Assembly (NCBI RefSeq): GCF_002215035.1
Contig: NZ_NKFP01000001.1
Location: 493,501 to 557,500 of the forward strand
Source: Leptolyngbya ohadii IS1
GTDB taxonomy: Bacteria; Cyanobacteriota; Cyanobacteriia; Elainellales; Elainellaceae
DNA length: 64,000 nt
Reading direction: 5' to 3'
Part shown: positions 44,477 through 53,170 of the stretch, in pieces
Numbering within the stretch: the stretch's first letter is position 1
How the letters are laid out: every line of letters starts with the position of its first letter
Notes under the pieces: model-generated
The model's database searches: none
The model's input: the letters and a program-made list of their open reading frames with translations, nothing else
What the model was told of the DNA's origin: nothing
Made by a program: the position numbers and the translations under genes

Positions 44477-46900
44477 TTATTGAACTGACGATCGGGTTGA
44501 AGAAGCAATACAGGATTGAATTCGTTTGACCCCAAGATCAAAGGAGTACCCGTCTACAAAAAGTTGGCTGGCGAGCGTCTTGCCCTTTAACCCAAGACAG
44601 TTTGGCGAGGATGGGTCATAGGGATCTTGTTCAAACCAATCACACTGTTTTTTCTGCCACAGGTTGCGAATCTCCATCAACAGCGGACAGGGGATCTGGT
44701 ATGCTTCCTGTTCACTGTCTAAGCTGCCGTTTCCGTTTAAGTCAGCGCCAGCCCCCGTTTGATCAAACAGAAGTGAGTAGGTTTTCCTTAACGCGCCTTC
44801 GGTATAGCGTTGAGCGCCGTCCGTGATATTTGCATCCGCTCGGAGGCTACCAGCACTATTGCTCTCTAAATCCTCCTTTATTGACTCAATGAACCTGGAA
44901 TCGATTAACTGGGTCATGGACTGCTCAGCATCTTTTGCCTGCTGCAACAGCATTCCTACGCTGGGATCGCGCTTCACCATAGCGCTGAGGTTTTCTGGAA
45001 GCGATCGGGTATCGGAATCCAGCAGGACTTGAAGATCGTTTGGTTCGACTGTGCCAAATAAGGAATTTACTGCCGTTGCCCTAATCTTGCGGTAGTAGGC
45101 GAGGGATTTTTCGGTTGCACCCGCTGCTCTATATTGCTCCGCCTGTTTCTTTGCAGCATCTAGCAAAGCCAAGCCTTCTTGTGAACGGGTTGAAGCGGTT
45201 TCGCTCCAGTTATCCAGAGTATTGATTTGAAGCTGCCGAGCGTTTCGCCAACCAAAGCTAATTGCTCCGATGATCGTTAAAGCGCTGACTGTCACGGCGA
45301 TCGCCTGTCTGCGGGTGGCTCTTAGCGCTTTCTTCTGCTGTTCTAATTCACGCTGCCGTCGTTCTTCTTCCTGTTTCTGGAGTCGGTCTCGCCGATCGAC
45401 GCTGGCGTTAATAAATTCGTTCTCATCGACTCTAAACCCTAAAATCTGCTGGTAAATGGGATCTTGACGCAGCTCTAGCACCTGTTCTAGCTTTGCCCCG
45501 CTCCACAGTTCGCTTTCTGATTTTTGTGCCTGCCACTGCTTCATATCTTGATTCAGACGATCGCGCAGGGCAATAGCTTGCTGATGGTCTAAAATCCAAT
45601 CGTGCAATTTGTCCCAGGACGTGAGCAGGACTTCGTGGGCGATCTCGATCGTGGCTTCCTGATCAGGAGATGCCTGATTGCTGACCAGCAAACTTTGGTC
45701 TACCAGCAGCTTCAGGACTTTTTGTTCCAGTTCATCCTCAAATTCTGAGCGAGCCGCTCGCCTGCGAACCGGTTTCCATTCGGTGCCAGCTTCCTTGGTT
45801 CCGCCCTGTCGAACCAGCTTGAGAAAAATTCGCTGAGTTGCGAGCTGCTCGGCTGCGGACAAACTGCTGTAAATCTGGCTAACTCGCTGCTGTAAGGCTC
45901 CTCGCACTCCTCCCAGGGTGCGGTAGGTACTGAAGTTAAGCGTGCGGTTTTGTAGCCCTCGCTGCCCTTCTTTTGCTTCTTTTTCGGTTTCCCAAAGTAG
46001 ATTCAGCGTGTACTGCAAGAGCGGCAAATAACCCGCCTGCCAGCGAGTTTCGGCATTCATACTTTGAATGTCCTGGATAATTTCTTCGACTAAACCAGAC
46101 TCAAATCGCACCCCATGATGGAGTGCAGGCTGCTCGATCGCCCAGCGCAATTCCTCCAGATGCATTTCTGCCAGCATGGGACGGTTCAGATCGGTCAGCT
46201 TCACCAGATCGGGATACGAGGTTAACCGATCCAGAAAGTCGGCTCGCATAGCTGCCACAATCTTGACGGATTGATTTTGATTCTTGTCCAGGTCGATCGC
46301 CACACGCACGAGGGCTTCAATAAAGCGTCTTCGCTTTTCCTTTTGCTCATCACGGGAACTATAGGTGAACAGCTCCTCAAATTGATCAATAAAAATTAGC
46401 CAGAAATCGTCTGGCGGCTTTAGGTGATGGACAGCCTGAATGAACGTCTCGGCGGTGCCATCCAGTACCGTTTGACAGTCTAATCTGGGATATTGGCTCT
46501 GTAAGCAGTAAAAGAAGGAGGCAAAGGGGTCATGCTTGGGCACGAAGGTCAGGTCGGTGAAGTGTGTTCCCTGTTCTTCGGCTAGCCGGGGGATAATACC
46601 TGCTCGAACAACGGAGGATTTGCCGCTTCCCGATGCGCCCAGGATGAGCATCAAGCTGGTTTCTTCCAGGTCTTGCAGCCGCTCTTTAATAAACTGATCG
46701 CGTCCAAAAAAGAGTTCTTTATTTTCTGCCTCAAAATAGCGTAAGCCGCGATAGGGCGATGATTCGTTTAGCTCAAGTCCTTCCAGTTCCTTGGGGGAAG
46801 TTAACTGGATAATGTGATTAAAGGTCTCAATGTGCCTGATGTAGCCAATGAGCTTAGAATTATCTCCAGCCGATAGGGAGATGTTTTGCAGTTCAGCCAT
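44477..46900 (-). CDS. nSTAND1-type NTPase with N-terminal RHIM-like motif
   Basis: Residues 8-28 (S-L-S-A-G-D-N-S-K-L-I-G-Y-I-R-H-I-E-T-F-N) match the C-terminus of the CHAT protein encoded upstream. The nSTAND1 domain follows: S-P-Y-R-G-L-R-Y-F, F-F-G-R, P-loop G-A-S-G-S-G-K-S at 88-95, and Walker B L-I-F-I-D-Q-F-E-E-L-F near 165. A helical region follows, then one membrane helix (A-I-A-V-T-V-S-A-L-T-I-I-G-A-I-S) near 535-555, and a C-terminal domain with an EF-hand-like loop D-L-N-G-N-G-S-L-D-S-E-Q-E at 720-732. Unlike many relatives it has no WD40 or TPR sensor. It should oligomerise on activation and recruit the CHAT protease. Confidence 0.85.
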   Translation of the reverse strand: MAELQNISLSAGDNSKLIGYIRHIETFNHIIQLTSPKELEGLELNESSPYRGLRYFEAENKELFFGRDQFIKERLQDLEETSLMLILGASGSGKSSVVRAGIIPRLAEEQGTHFTDLTFVPKHDPFASFFYCLQSQYPRLDCQTVLDGTAETFIQAVHHLKPPDDFWLIFIDQFEELFTYSSRDEQKEKRRRFIEALVRVAIDLDKNQNQSVKIVAAMRADFLDRLTSYPDLVKLTDLNRPMLAEMHLEELRWAIEQPALHHGVRFESGLVEEIIQDIQSMNAETRWQAGYLPLLQYTLNLLWETEKEAKEGQRGLQNRTLNFSTYRTLGGVRGALQQRVSQIYSSLSAAEQLATQRIFLKLVRQGGTKEAGTEWKPVRRRAARSEFEDELEQKVLKLLVDQSLLVSNQASPDQEATIEIAHEVLLTSWDKLHDWILDHQQAIALRDRLNQDMKQWQAQKSESELWSGAKLEQVLELRQDPIYQQILGFRVDENEFINASVDRRDRLQKQEEERRQRELEQQKKALRATRRQAIAVTVSALTIIGAISFGWRNARQLQINTLDNWSETASTRSQEGLALLDAAKKQAEQYRAAGATEKSLAYYRKIRATAVNSLFGTVEPNDLQVLLDSDTRSLPENLSAMVKRDPSVGMLLQQAKDAEQSMTQLIDSRFIESIKEDLESNSAGSLRADANITDGAQRYTEGALRKTYSLLFDQTGAGADLNGNGSLDSEQEAYQIPCPLLMEIRNLWQKKQCDWFEQDPYDPSSPNCLGLKGKTLASQLFVDGYSFDLGVKRIQSCIASSTRSSVQ

Positions 46901-46916
46901 GAGCTTAGCTTCCCGC

Positions 46917-46961
46917 CAGGTAAATTGCTACAGGTAAATTGCTACGGGTAAATTGCTACAT
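46917..46961. repeat. 14-bp tandem repeat x 3 between CHAT and nSTAND genes
   Basis: (A/G)GGTAAATTGCTAC is repeated three times in the 55-base gap between the two genes and includes the CHAT stop region. Confidence 0.7.
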
Positions 46962-47693
46962 ATTGAAGGTTTCAACGCGATCGATTTGTCCAATTTGTTT
47001 TGCGTTATCGCCCGCAGTCATATTCACGGTCAGTTTTTGGTTTTCTGGCTTTTCACAGGACTGAGCGGAGTTGTCAGCAGGAGACTGTTCTAAATCGTCT
47101 AACGGCTTTGCCGGATCAGAAGCCGATCGGCTGCGGTATTTCAGCACGGGCGTAGCATACTCTGAGCTACCTTGCAGGTCGATCGCACTACAGCCAATTT
47201 TGTAAGCCTGCTCGTAGGAATTTCCTGCTCCCAGTGCGCTGTAAAAGCCTTGAGCAAAGGTAATTGCGGCTTTGTCGCCGATCGCCTGATTCATGCCAAT
47301 AACACAATCTACAAACTGATGAATTGCGTTCGCCTGAATTTCTGAATAGCAGGCATTCATCAAAACACATTCAATTTGCCCGCTCTCAAATACGCCAAAA
47401 AAGCGAGCTAAAGCATCGGTGCTGACAGGCTTCAGTTTACCTGAATCATCTTCAAGCACTAAGCCCTGATCTCCGGCTCCATGCCCAGAAAAATGAATAA
47501 TCTGGGGCTGTATGTCCAGAAAAGCCTGATAAAAATCTTTGGCTCGAACTGCCAACCTTGTCTCTAGCTGAAAGCGTTCTCGATCCTGCGATCGAGCTAA
47601 CCCTTCCTTGATCTCACGCACTTCCTCATCTAGGCGAAGTCGGTCAGTTCCTTGGGGATTTGATGCCAGGAACAGGATTTTAGTGATGTTCAT
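46956..47693 (-). CDS. CHAT-domain caspase-like protease with C-terminal RHIM-like motif
   Basis: The 245-residue protein begins M-N-I-T-K-I-L-F-L-A-S-N-P-Q-G-T, the usual start of small CHAT proteins. The catalytic pair is visible: His 71 in I-I-H-F-S-G-H-G and Cys 115 in L-M-N-A-C-Y-S. After an acidic linker, the last 25 residues (M-T-A-G-D-N-A-K-Q-I-G-Q-I-D-R-V-E-T-F-N-M) match the N-terminus of the downstream nSTAND NTPase and resemble RHIM-type amyloid motifs (Q-I-G, then N-M). ATG 47693 fits the family and has GGAA upstream. It likely acts as the effector of the NTPase. Confidence 0.85.
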   Translation of the reverse strand: MNITKILFLASNPQGTDRLRLDEEVREIKEGLARSQDRERFQLETRLAVRAKDFYQAFLDIQPQIIHFSGHGAGDQGLVLEDDSGKLKPVSTDALARFFGVFESGQIECVLMNACYSEIQANAIHQFVDCVIGMNQAIGDKAAITFAQGFYSALGAGNSYEQAYKIGCSAIDLQGSSEYATPVLKYRSRSASDPAKPLDDLEQSPADNSAQSCEKPENQKLTVNMTAGDNAKQIGQIDRVETFNM

Positions 47694-47830
47694 GGAATTT
47701 TCCGAGAGTTGGGGGCTTGGCACTCAGCGGACTCTTTCTGAATGAATTCTAATGGGAAATTCAGTTGAATAACACAGAAATTCGCAGTTTTTCATGATAT
47801 TCCCCAATTCTGTTAGAAAACTTAAGCGAG

Positions 47831-47888
47831 CAAGGAGTCGTGTTACAAGGAGCCGTGTTGCAAGGAATGTTGCTCAAGGAAGGTGGTT
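47831..47888. repeat. 15-bp tandem repeat x 4
   Basis: Units CAAGGAG(T/C)CGTGTT(A/G), then CAAGGAATGTTGCT and CAAGGAAGGTGGTT, lie between the CHAT gene and the next gene, touching its stop codon. Confidence 0.6.
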
Positions 47889-48490
47889 CAGGGGATATCG
47901 ATCGGTAGCGCTCCCAAGCCCAATACCTTTGCCAGCTGCTCCGGCTCGGTGCGATAGGGAGTTCCTCGTCCCTCAAAGAAGCGGTGAGTTCGGATCAGGT
48001 GTGGCATCAGTTCGGGTCCCGTCACAGACTCACCCGTTTTGCGATCGACAATCATAAAGTCATAGCGACCGTGGCTGTCGCATCCCCAGGGGCAATCCTG
48101 CCACCCCTTGTACATCATGATGAATACTTGGAGGTCATTAACTAAAAAGCCGGAGTGAATATCTGGCAGATTGTTCAGATCGAAGTGCGGAATAGTTGTG
48201 GGTTGATGGAGGTCTGGGAAATAGGTGTCTACAAAGCTAGGGTCGTCATCCGATACGGGCTGGGCGTACATTTCTAACACTGTGGACAACAGTTCATCCA
48301 GCGTGTCGGCAAGCTCATCGTGCGATACTCCCAGACGTGCCAGTGTTTCAGCATCATCGGTTATGACCTGGTCTAGCGATTCGTTTGTACCCAGGAAGCC
48401 TAACTCAGACCAAGCACCGGGTTGCAGGCGTGCAATAAGCTCGGTTTTCGTGAGTCTATTGGCTGGTCGTTCGGGTTCTGATGGTTGCAT
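47888..48490 (-). CDS. Conserved-looking hypothetical protein, 200 residues
   Basis: A soluble acidic protein without signal peptide. The second half has a distinctive block: Q-D-C-P-W-G-C-D-S-H-G-R-Y-D-F-M-I-V-D-R, then G-P-E-L-M-P-H-L-I-R-T-H-R-F-F-E-G and G-T-P-Y-R. The C-P-W-x-C-D-S-H-G block could bind metal. I do not recognise a named family. It lies between the CHAT/nSTAND pair and the caspase operon, all on the minus strand, separated by repeats on both sides. Confidence 0.65.
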   Translation of the reverse strand: MQPSEPERPANRLTKTELIARLQPGAWSELGFLGTNESLDQVITDDAETLARLGVSHDELADTLDELLSTVLEMYAQPVSDDDPSFVDTYFPDLHQPTTIPHFDLNNLPDIHSGFLVNDLQVFIMMYKGWQDCPWGCDSHGRYDFMIVDRKTGESVTGPELMPHLIRTHRFFEGRGTPYRTEPEQLAKVLGLGALPIDIP

Positions 48491-48496
48491 TTTCTT

Positions 48497-48570
48497 TCAG
48501 AAATACTTTTTTCAGAAATACTTTTTTCAGGAATGATTTCTTCTAGAAATACTTTTTCTAGAAATACTTT
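48497..48570. repeat. 15-bp tandem repeat x 5
   Basis: CAGAAATACTTTTTT and close variants (CTAGAAATACTTTTT, CAGGAATGATTTCTT) are repeated directly upstream of the 200-residue hypothetical gene, replacing its leader. Confidence 0.75.
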
Positions 48571-48719
48571 CAAAGGAAATTGCTATCAGCACCGGACATT
48601 GATGAGGCAGCAAGGAAACGGGAACTTTCCCAGTCTTGAAGGCGTACGGTATTTTGGAAAAGTCCCCGGTCTTGGAAAGATATTCTTCTGGCTTACGGCA
48701 CAGTTTTTAGGGACGCTGA

Positions 48720-50078
48720 TTAGATGACGAAAGGTCGATCGTACAGACGCGCACTCGCCCGGTTTGTGCCATAGGTATTGATGGCTGGGGTTGAATCCGG
48801 TCGGCTAACATTCACCAGCTGGCTGTGAAGCTGTTTGTAAGATCCTTCAAAGCCACGTGCTCCCCAGGTAGATACGATGTTGTAGGTGAAGAGGCTATAA
48901 AGCCGACCTGCGGGCGTTGTTTGCGAATCCTGACAGGCTGACAAGGTAATCACCGAACAGGACAACTCTTGATCCTCCTGAGGTCCTACAACGTTCTTAA
49001 TGGCGTCATAGAGATCCCGGTTATTTTTGTAGATCTGAGTCCAATCATTTTCGTCGATCTGTTTTTTATTCTTGCTCGTCGGTATCTCATCTGCATACAG
49101 ATCTGCAAACAGGGTTGCTGTCTCCCGATCGACCTCATCTTTGTGTTTTGGTTCTGGCTGCTTGCTAAACTCAAGCTTTTCACCGTCCAATGCTTCTGCA
49201 ATTCTGTCAGGTGCGATCGGGCGATTAGACTCCTCTTGCTGAGGGATTGCTGCTTTATGTTCCGATGGGCTTTCCTCCTGAAGTGACTGAAGTGTCTTTT
49301 GTTTGTACTGTTCCCAGTCTTTGGATTGTTGCAGCAGATCCTTCGCCACTGTGCCGCTGTGACAGCTGTCGAATACGGCATGAACTCGTACCCCTGCATT
49401 AAATTGAGCAAGCAGGGCATACAGCTCATCGTCTACCAGCATTCGATCGAAGAAACAGAGGGTTTCGTCCAGGTTGTCGGCTTCCGCTTCGGCTGAGTTG
49501 TTGGGAATTTGGGCACCATGACCCGAAAAGGTAATCAGCAGGGAGTCTCCGTCTACAAGTTCTGAGATCGCCCCCCGCATGAAGCCCGTAAAATTGCTAA
49601 CCGTCGCGTCCTCGTTTTCAAGGATGGCTGTTGAATAGCCCAGGTTTTCGGCGATTTCGCACATCTTGCGGGCATCGTTAACACAGCTTGAAAGTGCAAA
49701 TTCGTCTCCGTAATGAGCAGCATCCACGCGATCGACTCCAATATGAATGCTCAGACCTCGCGGTTGACGCATTACATCGCTGCTGTAAAGGGTGTCTAGC
49801 TGCATCATGGTCTGCCGCCCAACCATACCGTCGGCAACGAGTCCATAATCCCGCTGAAACGCTTCAACAGCTCTGTATGTCCGTGAGCCAAAATAGCCAT
49901 CGATTTCTGCGCCGAGCAGGTAGCCACGGTTAAGATCGGCAAGCGCAGACTGAATTGCCACTACTGCGCCCCGATGTTTTTCTCCTCGCGCGATCGGCTG
50001 ACGATTTGCCAGGGCAGCTTCTAATCGAGTCCGGCAATCTTTAGTAGGAACGGTTGTGAAACGATAGGCGGTAAGCAT
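48720..50078 (-). CDS. Orthocaspase (peptidase C14) with peptidoglycan-binding-like domain
   Basis: The 452-residue protein has a peptidoglycan-binding-like helical domain at about 33-95 (I-D-G-Y-F-G-S-R-T-Y-R-A-V-E-A-F-Q). The caspase-like domain follows, with His 187 in T-F-S-G-H-G-A-Q and Cys 239 in F-D-S-C-H-S-G. D-N-L-D-E-T-L-C-F-F-D-R-M-L-V-D-D-E-L between them is typical of meta-/orthocaspases, which cut after Arg or Lys. The end has a less conserved linker of about 100 charged residues and L-S-A-C-Q-D-S-Q-T. No signal peptide. AAGGAG precedes the ATG. It is the third gene of an operon whose first two products are possible substrates or partners. Confidence 0.88.
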   Translation of the reverse strand: MLTAYRFTTVPTKDCRTRLEAALANRQPIARGEKHRGAVVAIQSALADLNRGYLLGAEIDGYFGSRTYRAVEAFQRDYGLVADGMVGRQTMMQLDTLYSSDVMRQPRGLSIHIGVDRVDAAHYGDEFALSSCVNDARKMCEIAENLGYSTAILENEDATVSNFTGFMRGAISELVDGDSLLITFSGHGAQIPNNSAEAEADNLDETLCFFDRMLVDDELYALLAQFNAGVRVHAVFDSCHSGTVAKDLLQQSKDWEQYKQKTLQSLQEESPSEHKAAIPQQEESNRPIAPDRIAEALDGEKLEFSKQPEPKHKDEVDRETATLFADLYADEIPTSKNKKQIDENDWTQIYKNNRDLYDAIKNVVGPQEDQELSCSVITLSACQDSQTTPAGRLYSLFTYNIVSTWGARGFEGSYKQLHSQLVNVSRPDSTPAINTYGTNRASARLYDRPFVI

Positions 50079-50099
50079 GATTCTTCTCCTTAGAAATCT

Positions 50100-51584
50100 T
50101 TACCATTGGTAATTAACGTTAGGATTGGGTGCAAATGAGACTTTTTTGCAGCCGAAGCCAGCGACATAAATTTGAGAGGGCGGAGTCTCTTCAGTGGGAA
50201 TGGGAGTCCACTCCACTGGAATGCGTCCAGCTTCTAAAATGGCTTGTGCTACGGTGTAGCGTCGGCTCAAATCAGCAGCGGTGAGCGCCCTCACCTGACC
50301 CCAATCCCCCCTGAGGTAAGAGGCGGTAGACACTGCCTCCAAGTGACTCAGTTGAGCAGTGACGGCTAAGTGATTCACGGCTAACGCCGTATTTTTCATC
50401 GTCTGGGGTGTATTGCTCGCCTTTGTAACGACCCCTTTGCTCAGCCCTGCATCGATCGCTTGTAGCCGTGAACCACCCCGCGAAAGCTGTGCCGCTGAAG
50501 TAACCGAGGGCGAGAGAACACTTTGATCAACCCGGAGCAAATCCGGACGATAAATGGGGGGTTTGTGAGGATAAAACGGTGTTATGGGCGGCTTCATGGG
50601 TGGCTTTGTCGGTGGCTCTGTCGGTGGCTTTTGTTGACTGGTCACGTTCTTAACGCTCACCAAGTAAACCGCATCGACATACGCAGGCAGCAGCCCCTCA
50701 GTTCCGTTGCCTTTGGACACGACCTGGGACGTGTCGTTGAGCTTCCAGTCGTCTGTTTGATAAAGGGTCGGGGTGTACCAGGGACGGATACACTGAAGCA
50801 CCGCGTAATTAAATGTCACCTCTCCGGTGCGATTTGCACGATAGGCTGTCCATTTTCCGGTACCTGGGGTATTGCCCACGGCACGTTCAAGGTCATCAAA
50901 CGATACCTTTGCCTCCATCCAGGTTTCCCGCAGAAGTGCAGAAATGGGAGCAAAATAGGTGGGCGCAAATTCTCTATCCCCATAGTGCTCAAATCCAACC
51001 CCAGGAGGGTCTTGATTCAGTAGTAGTGCTTCCCGCTCTGCCTGGCTGCGGGACGATCGAGCATACAATCGACTAATTGTTTCAAAAGCATCTTCGATCG
51101 CTTGTTTATGACCCAGAATCAGCCAGTTCGTTAATGCCTGGGCAATTTCAGTTGCACTACCACCGTTTTGAGATACATCCTGATAGGCATTCTTCATCTC
51201 CTCGTAGAGCATCAACCTTTGAGAAGGGGCTGGAAAGCCAGAGGCATCCGTTGTGTAGAGAACCTGCCGGGCAGCCTCATAACTTGCCCGTTCTGCACTC
51301 GTCCACGGCTCGGTTGCGTGATCCATCTGTGCCAGGATATCTCGGTGAACTCGCCAGAGTACAGCAGAATCGCTGAAGGTGTCGGCAACCTGTCCCTGAC
51401 GGGGGATAAAGTTTACGAGTCGTGAAAACTCGAACCCTTTGGCGATATCAGCAACGCCCTGAATGGATTCAAAATTGGCGAGTTCCGTGACGATGGGTAG
51501 GGCTGGATAGACAGGAAAACCGTCGGCTTTTCGCTGTGCATTAATCCAGGCAGCTAATCCAATATGAAGTCCGTCCTGCATCAT
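50100..51584 (-). CDS. Uncharacterised 494-residue protein in the caspase operon
   Basis: No known domain. The first part shares F-S-R-L-V-N-F-I-P and L-W-R-V-H-R-D-I-L with the preceding gene product, and the middle has C-I-R-P-W-Y-T-P-T-L-Y with a following D-D-W, comparable to V-R-P-A-F-N-P-N-F-F ... G-W there. A proline-rich linker (K-P-P-T-E-P-P-T-K-P-P-M) at about 315-345 joins a C-terminal helical part. GAGGTGAGCC precedes tandem ATGs. It is eight bases after its paralog and 21 before the caspase, so the three are one operon. Confidence 0.7.
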   Translation of the reverse strand: MMQDGLHIGLAAWINAQRKADGFPVYPALPIVTELANFESIQGVADIAKGFEFSRLVNFIPRQGQVADTFSDSAVLWRVHRDILAQMDHATEPWTSAERASYEAARQVLYTTDASGFPAPSQRLMLYEEMKNAYQDVSQNGGSATEIAQALTNWLILGHKQAIEDAFETISRLYARSSRSQAEREALLLNQDPPGVGFEHYGDREFAPTYFAPISALLRETWMEAKVSFDDLERAVGNTPGTGKWTAYRANRTGEVTFNYAVLQCIRPWYTPTLYQTDDWKLNDTSQVVSKGNGTEGLLPAYVDAVYLVSVKNVTSQQKPPTEPPTKPPMKPPITPFYPHKPPIYRPDLLRVDQSVLSPSVTSAAQLSRGGSRLQAIDAGLSKGVVTKASNTPQTMKNTALAVNHLAVTAQLSHLEAVSTASYLRGDWGQVRALTAADLSRRYTVAQAILEAGRIPVEWTPIPTEETPPSQIYVAGFGCKKVSFAPNPNVNYQW

Positions 51585-51592
51585 GGCTCACC

Positions 51593-53170
51593 TCAAATCC
51601 ACTTTTTGACGCTGGGCGATGGATTTGCAGTGTAGGGGAAGAGTGCGCTGAGAAATGCCACGAGCTGCAATCCCTTAACGGTAATGACAGAGCCTTGAAT
51701 ATCAAGGTTGCTTTCACTCTCGCGGTTGCTTTGGGCGTAGCGACCTCCAACGCAAAAGGGACCTAAGGAGAACACTGCTCCTCCAGAAATCTCATCCTGC
51801 TTTGTTTGCATGTAGTTTGCAAAGTCCTGACTATAAATTTTCAGGTTACGGACAAAGAGCGCTTTAGTCGGATAACCAATCATGGCTCCAGAGGGATTCT
51901 CCTTGCCGTCCGAGTGCAAGGGACCATAGTCGCGGATGAACGAATCCTTAGGTCGCCACCCTCGCGACAAGAAGAAGTTGGGATTGAAGGCAGGACGAAC
52001 AATTTCGACTTGCGTGTAATCAAACGAGATGCCAAACTCTTCACGCTCGAAGCTAAAGTTCTCTTCCCGCTGGCTGCCTCCCGCAGAGCCATAAATTGAG
52101 AAGAAACCCAGGTTTAAGCCTCCTACGCCGCTCCAATTTCTGGAACTAGAGGATGTTTTGATCGTTTGATGCAGTTTGTACTCCTCCAGCCGAGACCAGC
52201 CCGAACTGCGGGCAAAGCTACCCGGCAGAATTGCAGCCGGAAAGAACGGATACCCAAAGCTGCCCTGCATGTTGTTTTCGATCTCCTCCACGTCTAACCG
52301 GAGTTTATCGATCCATGCCACCATGCTTGTTCCCAAAATCTGGTTGATGGTTGCCTGGGCGCGTTCAACGTCCCGTTTATAGCCACTGCCGATCCAGTCC
52401 CGCAGTGCGTTGATTGCCCGCTGTTTGTAGATTCCGCCGCTGCGCGTCCACTCAATCAGGTCGGCGGCTGTTCCGTTGTTGGCTCTGGCGAGTCGAGCCG
52501 CATAGTCAATTACTGCGTTTTCGTAGGCAATCTGCTTTTCCTTGTATGCCGTTAATGCTCGACTGTCGCGGAATTCCTTTTTCTTCTCCCCAGTCAGAAA
52601 ATCCGTAACTTCGACTTCTTCCTGGAGGAGAGCCTTCATCCGCTCAACCAGTTTCTTCTGCTCTTCAGTCAATTCTTCATCAGCCACTTCACACCGTTGC
52701 AGCGTGTCCTGGTAGACTCTGGACAGCGTTTGCCCTGCCTGAGCATAAACGATCGACTGGTGTTTGTACTTGCCCTGTTCCGACTGTGCTTTCCAGCGGG
52801 TGTCCGACGGCTTTGGATTTGCCAGGGGAATAAAGTCAACCAGCCGAGACCATTGCTCCCAGCTGCCTAGAAGCTGCTGTTGATACATTAATTTGGCTTT
52901 CTCGATCGCCTGTTCACGGCTCATCGCCTGATCGCCTTCCCCCTGGATTATTGTAACCAGCTCTTTAAAGTAGTCCAGTGTGAGCGGTGTGGGTCCGGCA
53001 AAAGGTCCGGCAATTGCCCAGTCAAATGCGCTTTCGTGGAAAGGGATGCCGGGTTGAAGCCAGTGGATCATGGTGTTTTGCGGCAGGGGCAAATCGGCAG
53101 AACCGCCTGTAAGCCCTGCGTATAGCTGATCGATCACGCGATTATTGAGTTCTTGAAGACTCATGCCCAT
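51593..53170 (-). CDS. Uncharacterised 525-residue protein, first in the caspase operon
   Basis: The N-terminal half is helical and charged (E-E-L-T-E-E-Q-K-K-L-V-E-R-M-K). The C-terminal half is glycine- and aromatic-rich with beta character (L-N-L-G-F-F-S-I-Y-G-S-A-G-G-S ... V-E-I-V-R-P-A-F-N-P-N-F-F ... F-S-L-G-P-F-C-V-G-G-R-Y). No signal peptide. Such a beta-rich half following a helical half could be a membrane-active protein released by proteolysis, but I see no family match. AAGGAG precedes the ATG. A 14-bp repeat lies upstream. Confidence 0.7.
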   Translation of the reverse strand: MGMSLQELNNRVIDQLYAGLTGGSADLPLPQNTMIHWLQPGIPFHESAFDWAIAGPFAGPTPLTLDYFKELVTIIQGEGDQAMSREQAIEKAKLMYQQQLLGSWEQWSRLVDFIPLANPKPSDTRWKAQSEQGKYKHQSIVYAQAGQTLSRVYQDTLQRCEVADEELTEEQKKLVERMKALLQEEVEVTDFLTGEKKKEFRDSRALTAYKEKQIAYENAVIDYAARLARANNGTAADLIEWTRSGGIYKQRAINALRDWIGSGYKRDVERAQATINQILGTSMVAWIDKLRLDVEEIENNMQGSFGYPFFPAAILPGSFARSSGWSRLEEYKLHQTIKTSSSSRNWSGVGGLNLGFFSIYGSAGGSQREENFSFEREEFGISFDYTQVEIVRPAFNPNFFLSRGWRPKDSFIRDYGPLHSDGKENPSGAMIGYPTKALFVRNLKIYSQDFANYMQTKQDEISGGAVFSLGPFCVGGRYAQSNRESESNLDIQGSVITVKGLQLVAFLSALFPYTANPSPSVKKWI

